Under the pieces are notes generated by a model that did no database searches, was not told the DNA's origin, and saw nothing but the letters and a program-made list of their open reading frames with translations. The position numbers and the translations under genes were made by a program. Positions 32,941 through 42,529 of a stretch of DNA of 64,000 nucleotides are shown here, in pieces (the first letter of the stretch is position 1; every line of letters starts with the position of its first letter). Source of the stretch: Flavobacteriaceae bacterium (lineage in GTDB: Bacteria; Bacteroidota; Bacteroidia; Flavobacteriales; Flavobacteriaceae); NCBI GenBank assembly GCA_022428005.1, contig JAKMDI010000005.1, forward strand, positions 62,001 through 126,000. The letters run 5' to 3'.

Positions 32941-34989
32941 ATGGCTGAAGAAAAAAAAGCTTCAACAAAATCTACTGCTAAAAAGAAAGTTGAAAAAACA
33001 GCAAAAGCAGCAACCAAAAAAACCGCTGCAGCTCCAAAAACAACAACTAAGAAGACTACTGCAAAAAAGACTACTGCAGATAAAAAAACTACTACTACAA
33101 AGAAAACCACTACTGCAAAGAAAACTACGGTTGCTAAAAAAGCTACTGAAGAAAAAATTGAAGTAGCTGAGGTGATTGCATCAGAAGCCCCAGTTGAAGC
33201 AACCCCAATAAAGAAAGAAACAGAAACAACAGTTCCAGCTCCCGTTCAGGTAGATGAGTTTCTTGAAAACTTTAATTGGCACAACTACCAGGAAGGTATT
33301 GACGTAATTGAAGACGATCAGCTCAAAGAATTTGAGGCCTTAGTAGCCGAGAACTTTGTTGACACTGCAGATGATGATGTTTTGGAGGGGACCATTGTTC
33401 ACCTTACCGATCGTGAGGCTATTATTGATATCAACGCAAAATCAGAAGGTGTTATTTCCTTAAACGAATTCCGATACAATCCCGGTCTTAAAGTAGGGGA
33501 TAAGGTAGAGGTGATTGTCGATATAAGAGAAGACAAAACAGGTCAATTGATATTGTCTCACAGAAAGGCGAGGGTCATCAAAGCATGGGATCGTGTAAAC
33601 AACGCACACGATAATGGCGAAATTGTAAATGGTTTTGTAAAGTGCCGAACCAAAGGTGGAATGATTGTCGATGTATTTGGAATTGAAGCTTTTCTTCCTG
33701 GATCTCAAATTGATGTTAAACCCATTAGAGATTACGACCAATATGTAGATAAAACCATGGAATTTAAAGTGGTAAAAATCAACCATGAATTCAAAAACGT
33801 CGTTGTTTCTCACAAAGCATTGATTGAAGCCGATTTAGAAGAACAAAAGAAAGAAATCATCGGTCAATTAGAAAAAGGTCAAGTGCTGGAAGGAACCGTC
33901 AAAAACATTACTTCCTATGGTGTATTTGTTGACCTTGGAGGAGTTGACGGACTGGTTCATATCACAGATTTATCCTGGAGTAGAATTAACCATCCGAATG
34001 AGATTTTAGAATTAGATCAAAAGCTGAATGTTGTAATTCTTGATTTTGATGACGATAAATCAAGGATTCAATTAGGATTAAAACAATTGAGTGCCCACCC
34101 ATGGGATAGACTCAGTGAAGAACTTAAAGAGGGTGATAAAGTTAAAGGTAAGGTTGTTGTAATCGCAGATTATGGCGCCTTTATAGAAATAGAAGAAGGA
34201 GTAGAGGGCTTGGTGCACGTTTCTGAAATGTCGTGGTCTACACACCTCAGATCAGCTCAAGATTTTGTGAAGGTAGGAGACGAATTGGATGCCGTTGTAC
34301 TCAGCCTGGACAGAGAGACTCGAAAAATGTCATTGGGTATCAAACAACTCACGCCAGACCCATGGACCGATATCACTACCAAGTACCCTGTGGGATCCAA
34401 ACATAAGGGTATCGTAAGAAACTTTACCAATTTTGGTGTATTTATTGAACTCGAAGAAGGTGTTGATGGATTGGTCTATATCTCTGACCTATCTTGGACC
34501 AAAAAAGTAAAACACCCCTCGGAAGTATTATCGCTGGCCGATGAAATTGAGGTTTTGGTATTAGAGCTTGATGTTGAAGGTCGCAAACTGAGTCTGGGTC
34601 ACAAACAAACACAAGAAAACCCTTGGGACAAGTATGCTGATGAGTTTGCTTTAGATTCTATTCACAAAACAGCCATTACAGAAATTGTAGATAAAGGCGC
34701 CACCATCAAATTTAATGATGATGTCATCGCTTTTGTTCCTCAAAGACACATGGAGAAAGAAGACGGATCAAAACTTACCAAAGGCGAAGAAGTAGAATTC
34801 AAAATTATTGAGTTCAACAAGGAGTTTAAGCGTGTTGTCGCATCTCATACCAGCCTGTTTAGGGAGCAAGAAAAACTCAACTTTAAAAGAGCTTCAAAAA
34901 AAGTCAAAGAAAGCAATGCGGAAAAAACCACACTTGGTGATTTAGATGCCTTGGTAGATTTGAAAGAAAAAATGAAGGATAACAATTAG
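32941..34989 (+). CDS. rpsA: 30S ribosomal protein S1 with long Lys/Thr/Ala-rich N-terminal extension
   Basis: Six S1-like repeats (e.g. GQVLEGTVKNITSYGVFVDLGGVDGLVHITDLSW) after a low-complexity tail KKTTAKKTTADKKTTTTKKTTTAKK. Confidence 0.96.
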   Translation: MAEEKKASTKSTAKKKVEKTAKAATKKTAAAPKTTTKKTTAKKTTADKKTTTTKKTTTAKKTTVAKKATEEKIEVAEVIASEAPVEATPIKKETETTVPAPVQVDEFLENFNWHNYQEGIDVIEDDQLKEFEALVAENFVDTADDDVLEGTIVHLTDREAIIDINAKSEGVISLNEFRYNPGLKVGDKVEVIVDIREDKTGQLILSHRKARVIKAWDRVNNAHDNGEIVNGFVKCRTKGGMIVDVFGIEAFLPGSQIDVKPIRDYDQYVDKTMEFKVVKINHEFKNVVVSHKALIEADLEEQKKEIIGQLEKGQVLEGTVKNITSYGVFVDLGGVDGLVHITDLSWSRINHPNEILELDQKLNVVILDFDDDKSRIQLGLKQLSAHPWDRLSEELKEGDKVKGKVVVIADYGAFIEIEEGVEGLVHVSEMSWSTHLRSAQDFVKVGDELDAVVLSLDRETRKMSLGIKQLTPDPWTDITTKYPVGSKHKGIVRNFTNFGVFIELEEGVDGLVYISDLSWTKKVKHPSEVLSLADEIEVLVLELDVEGRKLSLGHKQTQENPWDKYADEFALDSIHKTAITEIVDKGATIKFNDDVIAFVPQRHMEKEDGSKLTKGEEVEFKIIEFNKEFKRVVASHTSLFREQEKLNFKRASKKVKESNAEKTTLGDLDALVDLKEKMKDNN

Positions 34990-35015
34990 AATACATTCTT
35001 ATCATTTTATAAAAT

Positions 35016-35039
35016 ACCCTTCCTCTGGAAGGGTTTTTT
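35016..35039 (+). terminator. Intrinsic terminator of rpsA
   Basis: ACCCTTCC-TCT-GGAAGGGT perfect 8-bp stem followed by T run. Confidence 0.9.
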
Positions 35040-35089
35040 GTTCTATGGATTCATTAAAAAATGATATTTTTGTGCAATCAAAAGTATCT

Positions 35090-35629
35090 ATGTCTCCCAG
35101 AATACTTCTTTCTAACAAAAAAATAGAGATCATTCTCCATCGCTTGGCATCCCAGCTAATAGAGAAGTTTAATGATTTTGACGATGTAGTCTTGGTTGGA
35201 CTTCAGCCCAGGGGAATATATTTACTCAATCGGCTCGTAGAGCTTTTACAAACAGAATATGGAATTAAAAAAGTAATCAACGGCAAACTCGATATTACTT
35301 TTTTCAGGGATGATTTCAGGCGGTTTGACAAGACCTTGTCTCCCTCTTCCACAGAAATGGAGCTGGCTATTGAGGGTAAATCGGTAGTGATTATTGATGA
35401 TGTTCTCTACACAGGGAGAAGCATTAGGGCTGCTCTAACCGCTTTAGACAACTATGGCCGCCCAAATGATGTTCAGCTTTTGGTACTAATCGACAGAAGA
35501 TTCAGCCGTGATTTACCCATTCAACCCGACTATACAGGGGCTCAAGTCGATGCTTTGGAAGGAGACAAAGTCAGGGTGCAATGGAAAGATCAATATAATG
35601 AAGACACCGTATTTATTGAAAAAAGATAA
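35090..35629 (+). CDS. pyrR: Bifunctional pyr operon regulator/uracil phosphoribosyltransferase PyrR
   Basis: VVIIDDVLYTGRSIRAALTAL PRPP-binding motif; start MSPRILLSN preferred, downstream of a TATTTTTG element (35065-35072). Confidence 0.93.
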   Translation: MSPRILLSNKKIEIILHRLASQLIEKFNDFDDVVLVGLQPRGIYLLNRLVELLQTEYGIKKVINGKLDITFFRDDFRRFDKTLSPSSTEMELAIEGKSVVIIDDVLYTGRSIRAALTALDNYGRPNDVQLLVLIDRRFSRDLPIQPDYTGAQVDALEGDKVRVQWKDQYNEDTVFIEKR

Positions 35630-35632
35630 ACA

Positions 35633-36571
35633 ATGGAACAACTAAGTGTCAATCATTTATTGGGAATCAAGGACCTCAATGATGCTGATATTCAGTTGAT
35701 ATTTTCTACAGCTGACCAATTCAAAGAGGTGTTGAATCGCCCCATAAAAAAAGTTCCCAGTCTACGGGACATCACCATTGCCAATTTATTTTTTGAAAAC
35801 AGTACACGAACCAAACTTTCTTTTGAGTTGGCCGAAAAAAGGTTGAGTGCCGACGTGATTAATTTTTCTGCAGCCCAGTCGTCTGTCAAAAAGGGAGAGA
35901 CACTGTTGGACACCGTTAACAATATTTTGGCCATGAAAGTAGACATCATCGTGATGCGACATCCCAACCCTGGCTCTGCTCTTTTCCTTTCTCAAAATGT
36001 AAATGCCTGCATCGTAAACGCAGGAGATGGAACCCACGAACATCCTACCCAAGCCCTTCTGGACGCCTATTCAATAAAAGAGAAATTGGGTGATTTAAGA
36101 GGAAGAAAAATTGCAATTGTTGGAGATATACTGCATTCCAGGGTGGCCTTATCGAATATCTATGCTTTGAAAAAGCTCGGGGCCGAGGTAAAATTGTGTG
36201 GTCCTAAGTCCTTAATTCCCAAACATATCGAGTCTTTAGGGGTCAGCTTGAGTACCGATCTTATAAAAACGCTGAAATGGTGCGATGCTGTAAATATGCT
36301 CAGGGTACAAAACGAAAGGATGGATTTAAACTACTTTCCCTCCAATCGGGAATACGCACAGCTTTATGGACTCAATGCCAAAAAATTAGAAAGCCTTAAA
36401 AAAGATATTATTATTCTCCATCCAGGGCCCATCAACCGCGGTGTCGAAATTACCTCAGATGTTGCAGATTCAAAGAATGCAATCATTTTAGATCAAGTCG
36501 AAAATGGTGTGGCCATTAGAATGGCTGTTATCTATCTTTTGGCCGCTAAACTCAATATCTCCTCAAAATAA
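35633..36571 (+). CDS. pyrB: Aspartate carbamoyltransferase catalytic subunit
   Basis: FFENSTRTKLSFELAEKRL; MRHPNPGSALFL; DGTHEHPTQALLDAY; ILHPGPINRGVE. Confidence 0.97.
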   Translation: MEQLSVNHLLGIKDLNDADIQLIFSTADQFKEVLNRPIKKVPSLRDITIANLFFENSTRTKLSFELAEKRLSADVINFSAAQSSVKKGETLLDTVNNILAMKVDIIVMRHPNPGSALFLSQNVNACIVNAGDGTHEHPTQALLDAYSIKEKLGDLRGRKIAIVGDILHSRVALSNIYALKKLGAEVKLCGPKSLIPKHIESLGVSLSTDLIKTLKWCDAVNMLRVQNERMDLNYFPSNREYAQLYGLNAKKLESLKKDIIILHPGPINRGVEITSDVADSKNAIILDQVENGVAIRMAVIYLLAAKLNISSK

Positions 36572-36897
36572 TGACTTGGAATATAAAAGATAACCATTAC
36601 TATACAGCGCCGCTACATGAAGAAGCTTTTTCGCAGATCCACCTTTCAGAAATAAAAACTGACAGGGACCTCATTATTGATTTGTCATTGATTCAAAACC
36701 CAATTCCACCCCATTATGATTTGATGTATAAGATAAGCGAAGAGGTCAACGCTCAGGGTTTTTGTATGGTCTATGTAATGAATACAATCGCATCAGAAAT
36801 CCCCTCCGAATCTTTAAATATAGTACATACGCTTACAGAGGCAGAAGATTATATACAAATGGAGCAAATCCAAAGAGATTTAGGGATTCAAACATGA
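36571..36897 (+). CDS. Small STAS-like hypothetical protein coupled to rnz
   Basis: 108 aa; DLIIDLSLIQNPIPPHYDLMYKISEEVNAQGFCMVYVMNTI...HTLTEAEDYI resembles a STAS fold; 1-bp/4-bp overlaps with pyrB and rnz. Confidence 0.7.
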   Translation: MTWNIKDNHYYTAPLHEEAFSQIHLSEIKTDRDLIIDLSLIQNPIPPHYDLMYKISEEVNAQGFCMVYVMNTIASEIPSESLNIVHTLTEAEDYIQMEQIQRDLGIQT

Positions 36898-37799
36898 AAC
36901 TTACTATTTTAGGTTGCCATTCGGCAACCCCACTCAAAAACGCGCATACTACCTCACAGGTTCTCGAAATAAAAGGGCATTTGTTTTTAATTGACTGCGG
37001 AGAGGGTACCCAAATTCAATTGCGCAACCGTGGAATTAAATTCTCAAGAATCAAACATATTTTTATCTCTCACCTGCATGGAGATCACTTCTACGGATTG
37101 GTAGGGCTGGTGAGTACTTTTAGGCTTTTAGGAAGGACCGCGGATCTTCACGTTTATGGCCCCAAGGGAATCAAAGAGATCATCAGTCTTCAACTTAAAT
37201 TGGCCAATTCCTGGACCAATTATAAGCTGTTTTTTCACGAATTGGATAACAAATCTTCTGAGGTAATATTTGAGGAGGATTCACTCCTGGTAAAAACTAT
37301 TCCACTTGACCATAGAGTGTATACCAACGGTTTTTTGTTCGAGGAAAAAACAGGTCTCAGGAGATTGATTAAAGAAAAAATAGATGAATACAACATTCAG
37401 CAACACCATTTCCAGAATCTAAAATTGGGCAAGGACATTCAATTAGAGGGGGGGCAACTTTTAAAAAATGAAGCTGCAACTTCAGATCCACACCCCATAA
37501 AAAAATATGCATTCTGCAGCGATACCAGCTACAACGAAGCTATAGTTCCCTTGATTAATGAAGTTGATTTGCTTTATCACGAAGCTACCTTTTTGGAAGC
37601 CCATCAAAACTTAGCCAAAACCACCAAACACAGCACGGCGGCAGAGGCAGCGCAAATTGCCAAAAAGGCCAAAGTAAAACACTTATTACTGGGACATTTT
37701 TCCTCCAGGTATGCTGATAAGCAAGATTTTTTAAAAGAGGCTTGCCCAATATACGAGCCAGTATCTTTGGCAGAAGACGGGAAAGAAATGAATATCTAA
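36894..37799 (+). CDS. rnz: Ribonuclease Z
   Basis: MKLTILGCHSATPLKNAHTTSQVLEI; HLHGDHFYGLVGL; FCSDTSYNEAIVP; LLLGHFSSRY. Confidence 0.95.
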   Translation: MKLTILGCHSATPLKNAHTTSQVLEIKGHLFLIDCGEGTQIQLRNRGIKFSRIKHIFISHLHGDHFYGLVGLVSTFRLLGRTADLHVYGPKGIKEIISLQLKLANSWTNYKLFFHELDNKSSEVIFEEDSLLVKTIPLDHRVYTNGFLFEEKTGLRRLIKEKIDEYNIQQHHFQNLKLGKDIQLEGGQLLKNEAATSDPHPIKKYAFCSDTSYNEAIVPLINEVDLLYHEATFLEAHQNLAKTTKHSTAAEAAQIAKKAKVKHLLLGHFSSRYADKQDFLKEACPIYEPVSLAEDGKEMNI

Positions 37800-37840
37800 T
37801 CTAAAGTATTAATCGTAAATTTGCTTTAAATAATATCACA

Positions 37841-38488
37841 ATGAAGCCGAAGTTAGCCGATCTGAGGAAGTCATATGAAAAAGGGGTTTTGAGCCAAAAA
37901 GATGTGATGAATGATCCCATACAGCTCTTTCAAACCTGGTTTAATGAAGCCAAAGAAGTCGCTACCATCGACGAGGCCAATGCCATGAGTCTCTCCACCC
38001 TAAGTACAGACGGATTCCCAAGAGCAAGAGTGGTTTTATTGAAAGACTATTCCAAAGAGGGGTTTGTTTTTTTTACAAACTATGACAGTGAAAAAGGAAA
38101 ATCCATATTTAAATATCCCAAAGTTGGCTTGTCTTTTTATTGGCCCAGTTTGGAGCGACAAATTATCATCAAAGGGACAGCGGAAAAGTTGGCGGCTAAT
38201 AAATCAGATGATTATTTTCAATCGAGACCTAGGGGAAGTCAAATCGGCGCTCATGTGTCTCCTCAGAGTAACGAAATACCCGACAGGGATTTTTTAGAGA
38301 GCAGAAAGCTCGCGTTAGAAAAGAAATACCATAATAAACATATCCCACGTCCTGAAAATTGGGGGGGTATTTTGGTTAAACCCATTGAAATCGAATTTTG
38401 GCAGGGACGCCCAAACCGTTTACACGATCGTATTTATTGTATTTTTGATCAAGGTACACAGTGGAAGATAAAAAGATTAGCGCCCTAA
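37841..38488 (+). CDS. pdxH: Pyridoxamine 5'-phosphate oxidase
   Basis: AMSLSTLSTDGFPRARVVLLKDYSKEGFVFFTNYDSEKGKSI; FWQGRPNRLHDR. Confidence 0.97.
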   Translation: MKPKLADLRKSYEKGVLSQKDVMNDPIQLFQTWFNEAKEVATIDEANAMSLSTLSTDGFPRARVVLLKDYSKEGFVFFTNYDSEKGKSIFKYPKVGLSFYWPSLERQIIIKGTAEKLAANKSDDYFQSRPRGSQIGAHVSPQSNEIPDRDFLESRKLALEKKYHNKHIPRPENWGGILVKPIEIEFWQGRPNRLHDRIYCIFDQGTQWKIKRLAP

Positions 38489-38490
38489 TA

Positions 38491-38973
38491 ATGAAAGAAC
38501 TCGTCATCCTAAGACATGCCAAATCCAATAGAAATTACCTCGTAGAGGACAGTAACAGACCTCTTTCTCCAGAGGGGATTGATCGTATTAAAAGAGTGTC
38601 ATTACACAAAAGCTCTTATTTTGAAAATACAGATATTATATTGTCAAGTCCTGCTATCAGAGCACTGCACACTGCAATGATCGTGATAAATACCTTGGAG
38701 GTTTCACTCGACAAGCTTTCCATAGACAAGCATTTATACACCTTTTCGGGCGACGATGTTATTGATTATGTTTACGCTCTAAATGACCAATGGCAAAAAG
38801 TTGTAATTGTTGGTCATAACCCGGCTTTTACCGAAACGATCAATCATTTCTCAAATGAAAGGATCAATCACTTGAGGACAGCGGGTTTAGCTCAAATAAC
38901 TTTTGATGCGAAGCATTGGAGTGATGTTGGGTTAGGTGACGTGGCATTTGGACAGAAAAATAACTCTTTTTAA
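38491..38973 (+). CDS. sixA: SixA-like histidine phosphatase
   Basis: MKELVILRHAKSNRNYLVEDSNRPLSPEGIDR (RHxK motif), VVIVGHNPAFTETINHF. Confidence 0.9.
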   Translation: MKELVILRHAKSNRNYLVEDSNRPLSPEGIDRIKRVSLHKSSYFENTDIILSSPAIRALHTAMIVINTLEVSLDKLSIDKHLYTFSGDDVIDYVYALNDQWQKVVIVGHNPAFTETINHFSNERINHLRTAGLAQITFDAKHWSDVGLGDVAFGQKNNSF

Positions 38974-38975
38974 CC

Positions 38976-41039
38976 ATGGATGTAGCTCCTAAGTATATCA
39001 ACAGAGAGATCAGTTGGCTCGATTTTAATGCCCGGGTACTGCAAGAGGCCAATGACAATAATGTGCCCTTGATCGAGCGGCTCCGTTTTTTAGGAATTTT
39101 TTCCAACAATTTAGACGAATTTTTTCAAGTTCGCTACGCTACTGTAAAGCGAATTGCCCAGTCTTCAAAGACTGGTAAAAAAGTTTTTGCGGGTCGAAGT
39201 GCAACTGTTTTACTGAAGGAAATCACAGCCAAGGTGATTAAGTTACAATCTGAAAGCCTCGAAATTTTAAATGGAATCTACCAGGAGATGGAGGCTGAGA
39301 ATATTTTCTTCATCGATCATAATGAAGTTCAAAAGGAGCAAGAAGCTTTTTTGAAAAATTACTTTATTCAAAACGTTAACCCAGCCTTAGTCACCATAAT
39401 ACTATCCAACACCCAAAATCAAGATTTAACCGACAACAAAGCTTTTTTGGTGGTGACCATGGAAATTGAAGAGGAGGGAGGCCCGCCCATTTATGCACTT
39501 ATAGAGATTCCCAAAAACACCAAAAGATTTATAGTCCTTCCTAAAAAAAGTGATGGAAAGCAATATATAATGATGCTTGACGATTTGATTCGCTATCATT
39601 TCCACATGATTTTTAGTTTTTTCAACTATAAAAAAATTCAGGCACATATGGTCAAGATCACTCGGGATGCAGAGTTAGACCTGGAAGAGGATGTTTCGAT
39701 CAGTTATGTCGAAAAAATCACTATGAGTGTAAAAGACCGAATGATCAGCGACCCTGTTAGACTGGTTTACGACAATGAAATTCCAGAGGAAACTCTTCGT
39801 TTTGTAATGGACAAGCTCAATATTGATTCCACAGACGGTTTAATTCCAGGGGGGAAATACCACCAACGAAGAGACTACATGGACTTTCCCAGTCTTGACC
39901 GTCCCGACTTGTTGTATTCTTCTATTCCAAAACTGCCAATTCCTGGGTTGAGTTTGGAAGAAAATATACTGGATGCTATCGCAAAGAAAGACTATCTACT
40001 TTATGCCCCTTACCAAGACTTCTCTTATGTCATTAAATTTTTGAGGGAAGCGGCTTTGGATCCTACCGTAAAATCAATCAAGATCACAATTTATCGGCTT
40101 TCAAAAGCCTCCCATATTGTCAGTGCTCTAATCAATGCAGCTAAAAATGGTAAAAAAGTTTTGGTGCAAATTGAGCTTCAAGCCCGTTTCGATGAAAAAA
40201 ACAACATTAATTTTGCTGAAAAGTTAGAAGCAGCGGGAGTAAGGTTAATATTTGGTATTCCTGGACTCAAAGTACACTCCAAGATTTGCATTATTGAGCG
40301 CATACAGCAAAACAAAAATAAACGCTACGGTTTTGTAAGCACAGGCAATTTTAATGAGTCTACTGCTAAAATATATACCGACTATACGCTCTTTACTGCC
40401 AACCAAAAAATACTTAAAGAAGTCAATAAAGTATTTAACTTCTTGGAGGTGAGTTACAAGCTGAAGAAATACAAACACTTGATTGTATCTCCTCACTATT
40501 CGGCTTCTATATTGTCCAAACTAATCGATCAAGAGATTGAAAATAAAAAAAATGGACTGCCCTCAGGGATTTCGCTAAAACTCAACAACATTACCAATTA
40601 CCCCTTGGTCGACAAGTTATATGAGGCCAGTCAGGCAGGGGTAAAAATAAAAATGATGGTCAGGGGAATTTGTTGCTTGGTCCCCGGTGTCAAAGGTTTG
40701 AGTGAAAATATCACAGTGTTGAGTGTTGTAGACAAGTTCTTGGAGCATCCTCGGGTTTTAATATTTGAAAATGGAGGGGAAAAGAAAATTTACTTGTCCT
40801 CAGCAGATTTTATGACCCGGAACATTGAAAACCGTGTTGAGGTCGCTTGCCCCGTTTACGACACGGAGATTCAAAAACAAATTTTAGACACTTTTGATCT
40901 TTCGTGGAATGACAATACCAAAGCCAGGGTTGTCAACCAACACCCTCAAAACAAAATGGTAACGCCTAAAAAAGGAGCCCCAATGCAACGATCACAGTGG
41001 ACCATCTATGATTATTACAAAAACAAATTAATTCAATAG
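38976..41039 (+). CDS. ppk1: Polyphosphate kinase 1
   Basis: YINREISWLDFNARVLQEANDNNVPLIERLRFLGIFSNNLDEFFQVR; ITIYRLSKASHIVSALINAAKNGKKVLVQIELQARFDE. Confidence 0.97.
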   Translation: MDVAPKYINREISWLDFNARVLQEANDNNVPLIERLRFLGIFSNNLDEFFQVRYATVKRIAQSSKTGKKVFAGRSATVLLKEITAKVIKLQSESLEILNGIYQEMEAENIFFIDHNEVQKEQEAFLKNYFIQNVNPALVTIILSNTQNQDLTDNKAFLVVTMEIEEEGGPPIYALIEIPKNTKRFIVLPKKSDGKQYIMMLDDLIRYHFHMIFSFFNYKKIQAHMVKITRDAELDLEEDVSISYVEKITMSVKDRMISDPVRLVYDNEIPEETLRFVMDKLNIDSTDGLIPGGKYHQRRDYMDFPSLDRPDLLYSSIPKLPIPGLSLEENILDAIAKKDYLLYAPYQDFSYVIKFLREAALDPTVKSIKITIYRLSKASHIVSALINAAKNGKKVLVQIELQARFDEKNNINFAEKLEAAGVRLIFGIPGLKVHSKICIIERIQQNKNKRYGFVSTGNFNESTAKIYTDYTLFTANQKILKEVNKVFNFLEVSYKLKKYKHLIVSPHYSASILSKLIDQEIENKKNGLPSGISLKLNNITNYPLVDKLYEASQAGVKIKMMVRGICCLVPGVKGLSENITVLSVVDKFLEHPRVLIFENGGEKKIYLSSADFMTRNIENRVEVACPVYDTEIQKQILDTFDLSWNDNTKARVVNQHPQNKMVTPKKGAPMQRSQWTIYDYYKNKLIQ

Positions 41040-41043
41040 CCCT

Positions 41044-41937
41044 TTGAAATTAAAAAAATTTGCGGCCATTGACGTCGGTTCTAACGCCATCAGAGTCTTG
41101 ATATCTAACATTATAGAATCTAAGGAGGGTGTATACTTTCAAAAGAATGCTCTGGTAAGAGCACCGATAAGATTGGGGGAAGATTCTTTTACGTTGGGTG
41201 AGATCTCAAAAAAAAATATTAAGCGAATGGTCAAGGCCATGCGGGCATTTAAGTTATTGATGAAAGTCCATGGCGTTTCACATTATCAGGCATTTGCGAC
41301 CTCTGCGCTAAGGGAGGCCAACAATAGCATAGAGGTCATTGACCACGTCAAGAAAAAAGCGGGTATCAAGATTGAAATTATAGACGGTCGAAAAGAAGCT
41401 GAGGTAATCTCTTACAGTAAGCTGTCTGAGTTTTTAAATTCTCAGAAAACATTCCTTTTTGTCGATGTTGGCGGGGGGAGTACCGAGTTTACCATAATTG
41501 ACGAAGGCAAAAGAATAAGCTCTAAATCCTTTAAAATTGGAACGGTCAGACTTATTAATGACCTGGTCGACGACAGGGTTTGGAAAGCCATTCAGGGGTG
41601 GATTGAAAAAAACGCAAAGCCCTATCGAAAGATCACTTTGATTGGATCGGGGGGGAACATCAACAAGCTTTTTAAGCTATCAAATATAAAAGAAGGAAAG
41701 CCGCTGTCGCTTATCAAACTCAATCAGATTTATTTGGAATTAGAATCGTTAACCTATGAAGAGCGATTACTGAAATTCGAACTCAATCCTGACCGCGCTG
41801 ATGTGATTATTCCCGCAGCAAAAATATATTTAAAATCCCTGGAGTGGAGTGGAGGACAAAAAATTTATGTACCTAAATTTGGACTTTCCGATGGGATGAT
41901 AAAATACATGTACAAAAACGGAAAAAAAAAGATCTAA
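41044..41937 (+). CDS. ppx: Ppx/GppA family exopolyphosphatase, TTG start
   Basis: FAAIDVGSNAIRVLISNI; FLFVDVGGGSTEFTII. Confidence 0.93.
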   Translation: MKLKKFAAIDVGSNAIRVLISNIIESKEGVYFQKNALVRAPIRLGEDSFTLGEISKKNIKRMVKAMRAFKLLMKVHGVSHYQAFATSALREANNSIEVIDHVKKKAGIKIEIIDGRKEAEVISYSKLSEFLNSQKTFLFVDVGGGSTEFTIIDEGKRISSKSFKIGTVRLINDLVDDRVWKAIQGWIEKNAKPYRKITLIGSGGNINKLFKLSNIKEGKPLSLIKLNQIYLELESLTYEERLLKFELNPDRADVIIPAAKIYLKSLEWSGGQKIYVPKFGLSDGMIKYMYKNGKKKI

Positions 41938-42518
41938 CCGTGCATGGTTTCTTTTTTTCCTAATGCAGCCATCAGCTTGGCCTCATACTCCAATAACGCT
42001 TCCCATTTCTGGTTTACGGATTTCTCATCCGCACCATATTTTCTGGCTAATTTTAAAAACAGGGTGTAGTGATGTGCTTCTGAGATCATCAATTTCTTAT
42101 AAAACTTCCTGAGGTGTTTGTCGGTAATGCCCTCCGAAAGCAGGCGAAATCGTTCGCAGCTCCTCGCTTCTATCAATGCAGCATAAAGCAACTGGTGTAC
42201 CAATTGAGTATTTCGGCTTCCGCCCTTGGGAAAGAATTTTTGAAGGGCTATAACATATTCATCCTTCCTTTCTCTGCCCAATACCCATCCGCGCTCCAAT
42301 ATAAGTTGGTGAACCATTTCAAAATGACTCAACTCCTCCTGAGCCAAGGCAATCATTTCTTTAACGAGTTCGCTCATCTCAGGGTATCTAACCATCAGGG
42401 AGATTGCTGTACTGGCTGCCTTTTGTTCACAAAAGGCATGATCCGTCAATATTTCCTCGATGTTTTTTTCTACAATATTGACCCAGCGTGGGTCTGTGGG
42501 GAGTTTAAGTCCAAGCAT
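41934..42518 (-). CDS. tRNA-(ms2io6A)-hydroxylase-like protein (MiaE family di-iron)
   Basis: HAFCEQKAASTAISLMVRYPEMSELVKEMIALAQEELSHFEMVHQLI; SEAHHYTLFLKLA. Confidence 0.88.
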   Translation of the reverse strand: MLGLKLPTDPRWVNIVEKNIEEILTDHAFCEQKAASTAISLMVRYPEMSELVKEMIALAQEELSHFEMVHQLILERGWVLGRERKDEYVIALQKFFPKGGSRNTQLVHQLLYAALIEARSCERFRLLSEGITDKHLRKFYKKLMISEAHHYTLFLKLARKYGADEKSVNQKWEALLEYEAKLMAALGKKETMHG

Positions 42519-42529
42519 GCGAATGGTTA

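Noticed and set aside
32826-33166. ORFs 32826..33110 (-) and 32894..33166 (+)
   Set aside because: Low-complexity translations of the A-rich rpsA tail in wrong frames (VFFAVVF... and KKLLLQRK...).
34990-35089. PyrR-type pyr attenuator upstream of pyrR
   Set aside because: The only hairpin is the rpsA intrinsic terminator (35016-35039); no antiterminator or PyrR-binding-loop pairing was evident in the short interval.
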